A DNA stretch of 64,000 nt. Origin: Syntrophomonadaceae bacterium. Its GTDB lineage: Bacteria; Bacillota; Dethiobacteria; DTU022. The translations under genes and the position numbers were made by a program. Under the pieces are notes generated by a model. The model saw only the letters and a list, made by a program, of their open reading frames with translations. It made no database searches and was not told the DNA's origin. Location of the stretch: positions 1 through 64,000 of the forward strand of contig SKMK01000009.1 in assembly GCA_007121075.1 (NCBI GenBank), read 5' to 3'. The stretch's first letter is position 1, and the number at the start of each line of letters is the position of its first letter. Below are positions 61,297 to 64,000 of the stretch, piece by piece.

Positions 61297-62085
61297 TTAT
61301 AACCTGTCAACCAGGGTGTCTGAAAAAAGGCGAATTGCATTAACAAAGATCTGTTCGGTAAGCTGCTCAAGATCCCGGCCAAGGGTCAGGGCAGCCCGTT
61401 CGTAAACCAGCTTTACATAAGAAGGTTCATTGCGTTTGCTGCGGTAAGCCTGGGGCGCAAGGTACGGCGAATCAGTTTCCAAAAGCAGCCTGTCTTCCGG
61501 AATATAATTAAGCAAATCCCGGAGGTTGTGGGAACGGGGGTAAGTTAAAGGTCCGGCCAGTGAAATATAAAACCCGAGTTCCAGAAATGCTTCAGCCTGG
61601 CCTCGATCGCCGGAAAAGCAGTGCATCACCCCTGCACACGAGGGTAACTTTTCCTCCTTCAAAATCTGCAGGGTCTCCGCATGGGCCTTGCGGCTATGAA
61701 CGATCACCGGTTTTTCAACCCGGCAGGCCAGCCGAATCTGTTCCCGAAAAACCTGCTCCTGGTCTTCCCGGGGCGACAAATCACGGTAAAAATCAAGTCC
61801 GGTTTCGCCAACAGCCAGAACTGTTTTTTCCCCGGCCAGCTGCTCCATTTTCTTCAACCAGCCGGCTGAAACCCGGGCAGCGTCGTGGGGATGGATCCCC
61901 ACTGATGCTCCGATCTGGGGATACTTCTTACTTAGCTCCACCGAGCGCTCAGAACCCTGCTCGTCAGTTCCGGCATTGAGGACAGCTATCACACCGGACT
62001 CCCGGGCCCGCTGCAAAACCTGGTTTAGATCTTCATTGAACTGGGGAAAATCAAGATGGGCATGGGTGTCGATAAGCGCGTTCAA
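61297..62085 (-). CDS. tatD: TatD-family metal-dependent DNase
   Basis: 262 aa TIM-barrel hydrolase. Motifs: LIDTHAHLDFPQF (metal HxH), AVGETGLDFYRD (Glu), VIVHSRKAHAETL (His), MHCFSGDRGQAEAFL (His), and LLETDSPYLAPQ (Asp). Active on DNA or small substrates; in vivo role unclear. Start TTG; stop and start of metG/tatD are nearly adjacent (2 bp), so it is cotranscribed with metG, as in most Firmicutes. Confidence 0.96.
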   Translation of the reverse strand: MNALIDTHAHLDFPQFNEDLNQVLQRARESGVIAVLNAGTDEQGSERSVELSKKYPQIGASVGIHPHDAARVSAGWLKKMEQLAGEKTVLAVGETGLDFYRDLSPREDQEQVFREQIRLACRVEKPVIVHSRKAHAETLQILKEEKLPSCAGVMHCFSGDRGQAEAFLELGFYISLAGPLTYPRSHNLRDLLNYIPEDRLLLETDSPYLAPQAYRSKRNEPSYVKLVYERAALTLGRDLEQLTEQIFVNAIRLFSDTLVDRL

Positions 62086-62086
62086 A

Positions 62087-64000
62087 TCAGCTGATCCTGC
62101 TTCCGGGGGCCATTGTTTTATCTACAGTAGCCAGGGCCAGGTTGCCGTCATCACCCGTCGCAGCCAGCAGCATTCCCTGCGAAAGTACGCCCCGTAATTT
62201 AACCGGCTTCAGGTTAGCCACAAATAGGACCTGCCTGCCGATCAATTCTTCCGGCTGGTAATATTCGGCAAGGCCGGCCACTACCTGGCGTTTAGTTTCT
62301 TCCCCAACATCAATTTCCAGCTTTAACAGCTTGTCCGACTTGGGCATCTTTTCGGCGGCGTTGATTTCAGCCACCCTCAGATCAACCTGCTGAAATTGTT
62401 CAAGGTTGATTAAACCGGCCTGCTCTTCAGCCTCCTCCGGATCGCCTGCTGCCTTTTCTTCCAAAGGCTTATCAGCCCGCATGGCCCTGATTTCAGCCTG
62501 AAGGTTAAGGCGGGGGAACAAATCTTCGCCCCTCCTGACAGCAGTACCTGGTTTCATGCGTCCCCACTGATCCAGGCTTTCCCACTGCTGCAGCTCTTCA
62601 TTACCACTAATCCCGATCTGCTCCCAGATCGATTCCGGGGTGCGGGGCATGTATGGCTTAAGCATAACTGCAATAAAACGGATACTCTCAATCAGGTTGT
62701 AAATTACTGTTCCCAACCGCTCCCGGTTGGCCGGATCTTTAGCCAGGTTCCAGGGCATGTTGTCATCGATATACTTGTTGCTCTGCCGCACCAGCAGCCA
62801 CAGTTCAGCCAGGGCATCACTGATTTTCATTTGATCCATTGCCGATTCAACCGCAGCAGGAGTATTCAGGGCAATCCCACGCAGTTCTTGATCGGTATTT
62901 TCTTCCCCGGCATAAAGCTCCGGCAGGACACCGTCAAAGTAACGTTCCGCCATGGTCAATGTTCTGCTAACCAGGTTGCCCAGATCATTGGCCAGATCAT
63001 TATTGATTCGGGTAATAAAAGATTCAAGGCTGAAAATGCCGTCCTGCCCAAAAGGTATCTCCCGGAGTAAAAAGTAACGCAGGGCATCGGAGCTGTACCT
63101 GCCCGCCAGGACCATGGGATCAATGGCATTGCCTTTTGATTTAGACATTTTCCCTTCCTGCAGCATCAGCCAGCCGTGCCCGAAAACGGTCTTCGGCAGA
63201 GGCTCTCCCAAAGCCATCAGGAATATTGGCCAGTAAATCGTATGGAAACGAAGGATATCTTTGCCGATTAGCTGAACATCAGCCGGCCAGAATTCTTCGT
63301 AAATGCTGCCCTCTTCACCGTAACCCAGGGCAGTTATATAATTACTTAACGCATCCAGCCAAACATAAATAACGTGATCCTGGTCAAAAGGCACCGGGAT
63401 CCCCCAGTCAAAAGAGGTCCGGGACACGCATAGATCTTCCAGTCCCGGTTTAAGGAAATTATTGATCATTTCGTTTTTACGGGAAGGAGGCTGGATAAAT
63501 TCCGGATGCATTTCTATGTGTTCCAACAGGCGGTCTGCATACTTGGACATTCTAAAGAAATAGGCTTCCTCATCGATTAATTCCACTTTGCGCCCACAGT
63601 CGGGACAGTTTCCATCCTCAAGCTGCCTTTCGGTCCAATAAGCTTCACAGGGAGTGCAGTAAAGCCCTTCATACTTGCCTTTGTAGATATCGCCTTGTTC
63701 ATAATAACGTTCAAAAATCCGCGCTACTTTTTCCTTATGCCTGGGTTCGGTGGTGCGAATAAAATCATCATACTCAATATCAAGTTCATGCCACAGTTCC
63801 TTAATCCATCCGACTATTTCATCAACAAAATCCGCCGTAGGCTTTCCGGACGCCTCAGCCTGCCGCTGAATTTTCTGTCCGTGCTCGTCGGTTCCGGTCA
63901 AAAACCAGACCTTGTAACCGGTCAGCCTTTTAAAGCGAGCCATAGCATCAGCAGCCACGGTAGTATAAGAATTTCCCACATGCAATTTATTACTGGGATA
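62087..64000 (-). CDS. metG: Methionyl-tRNA synthetase (5' end beyond the window)
   Basis: 638 residues are visible. The frame continues past base 64000 with YPSNKLHVGNSYTTVAADA, so the true start (about 10-15 residues earlier) is outside. Seen: class I HIGH-equivalent LHVGNSYT, zinc knuckle CTPCEAYWTERQLEDGNCPDC, KMSKSKGNAIDPM (KMSKS), anticodon-binding helices, and a C-terminal tRNA-binding domain (LINLEQFQQVDLRVAEI) that is present in the dimeric form. tatD starts 2 bp after it. Confidence 0.98.
   Translation of the reverse strand, partial: YPSNKLHVGNSYTTVAADAMARFKRLTGYKVWFLTGTDEHGQKIQRQAEASGKPTADFVDEIVGWIKELWHELDIEYDDFIRTTEPRHKEKVARIFERYYEQGDIYKGKYEGLYCTPCEAYWTERQLEDGNCPDCGRKVELIDEEAYFFRMSKYADRLLEHIEMHPEFIQPPSRKNEMINNFLKPGLEDLCVSRTSFDWGIPVPFDQDHVIYVWLDALSNYITALGYGEEGSIYEEFWPADVQLIGKDILRFHTIYWPIFLMALGEPLPKTVFGHGWLMLQEGKMSKSKGNAIDPMVLAGRYSSDALRYFLLREIPFGQDGIFSLESFITRINNDLANDLGNLVSRTLTMAERYFDGVLPELYAGEENTDQELRGIALNTPAAVESAMDQMKISDALAELWLLVRQSNKYIDDNMPWNLAKDPANRERLGTVIYNLIESIRFIAVMLKPYMPRTPESIWEQIGISGNEELQQWESLDQWGRMKPGTAVRRGEDLFPRLNLQAEIRAMRADKPLEEKAAGDPEEAEEQAGLINLEQFQQVDLRVAEINAAEKMPKSDKLLKLEIDVGEETKRQVVAGLAEYYQPEELIGRQVLFVANLKPVKLRGVLSQGMLLAATGDDGNLALATVDKTMAPGSRIS

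Noticed and set aside
1..64000. CRISPR arrays, tRNA or rRNA genes, insertion sequences, prophage or attachment sites.
   Set aside because: No regularly spaced repeats, no tRNA-like or rRNA motifs, no transposase or integrase reading frame, and no flanking target duplications were found by reading.

Overview
The window looks like chromosome from an anaerobic, low-to-moderate GC Firmicute of the class Clostridia or a close relative. The right half follows the Bacillus/Clostridia order metG-tatD-rsmA-veg-ispE-spoVG-glmU-prs-ctc-pth-mfd-spoVB-mazG-hup-divIC-yabR-tilS-hpt-ftsH. Pyruvate:ferredoxin oxidoreductase, formate-tetrahydrofolate ligase, a small 2[4Fe-4S] ferredoxin, arginine deiminase and tryptophanase point to a strict anaerobe that ferments amino acids or uses C1 units. 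No rRNA, tRNA, CRISPR array, prophage or intact insertion sequence was seen.

Layout. 1-13.7 kb is a mosaic of mostly single genes: tryptophanase, an HDOD signalling protein, a threonine/serine dehydratase, UspA, an ICMT-like membrane protein, GlpX, ArcA, ferredoxin, cold-shock protein, nitronate monooxygenase, YbaK deacylase, a monoacylglycerol lipase-like hydrolase and a PAS-PAS-GGDEF-HD-GYP protein. 13.9-21.7 kb is a minus-strand alpha-glucoside/trehalose block: a fused OtsA-OtsB, a GH65 phosphorylase, beta-phosphoglucomutase and a GH31 glucosidase. It is followed by relics of a pst phosphate-transport operon. 22.3-27.5 kb holds PFOR, a patatin-like lipase and CoaX. 27.7-31.9 kb is a plus-strand operon: a CPBP-like membrane protein, folE, an HD-domain protein, folP, folB and folK. 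It converges on fhs, forming a folate/C1 island. 34-64 kb is the conserved housekeeping block on the minus strand. It contains a T-box-controlled aroF-pheA pair and an NAD-salvage pair next to ispE. A plus-strand XRE regulator and a plus-strand SCP2 protein interrupt it.

The most unusual feature is translation initiation. At least eleven genes begin with TTG. Three (the yabR-like S1 gene, tilS and the GH65 phosphorylase) have a conserved N-terminus that extends upstream of any ATG, GTG or TTG; in each case an in-frame ATT lies behind a Shine-Dalgarno-like sequence. Other notable points: GlmU ends before the catalytic part of its acetyltransferase domain; an HD-domain protein sits where the folate pathway lacks a phosphatase; and sporulation genes normally found in this block (spoIIE, yabP, yabQ, yabG, spoVT) are missing, so the lineage may not sporulate. 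Gene relics (pst, a YczE-like membrane protein, two orphan fragments) suggest ongoing gene loss. All identifications were made by reading the sequence; no database search was run.
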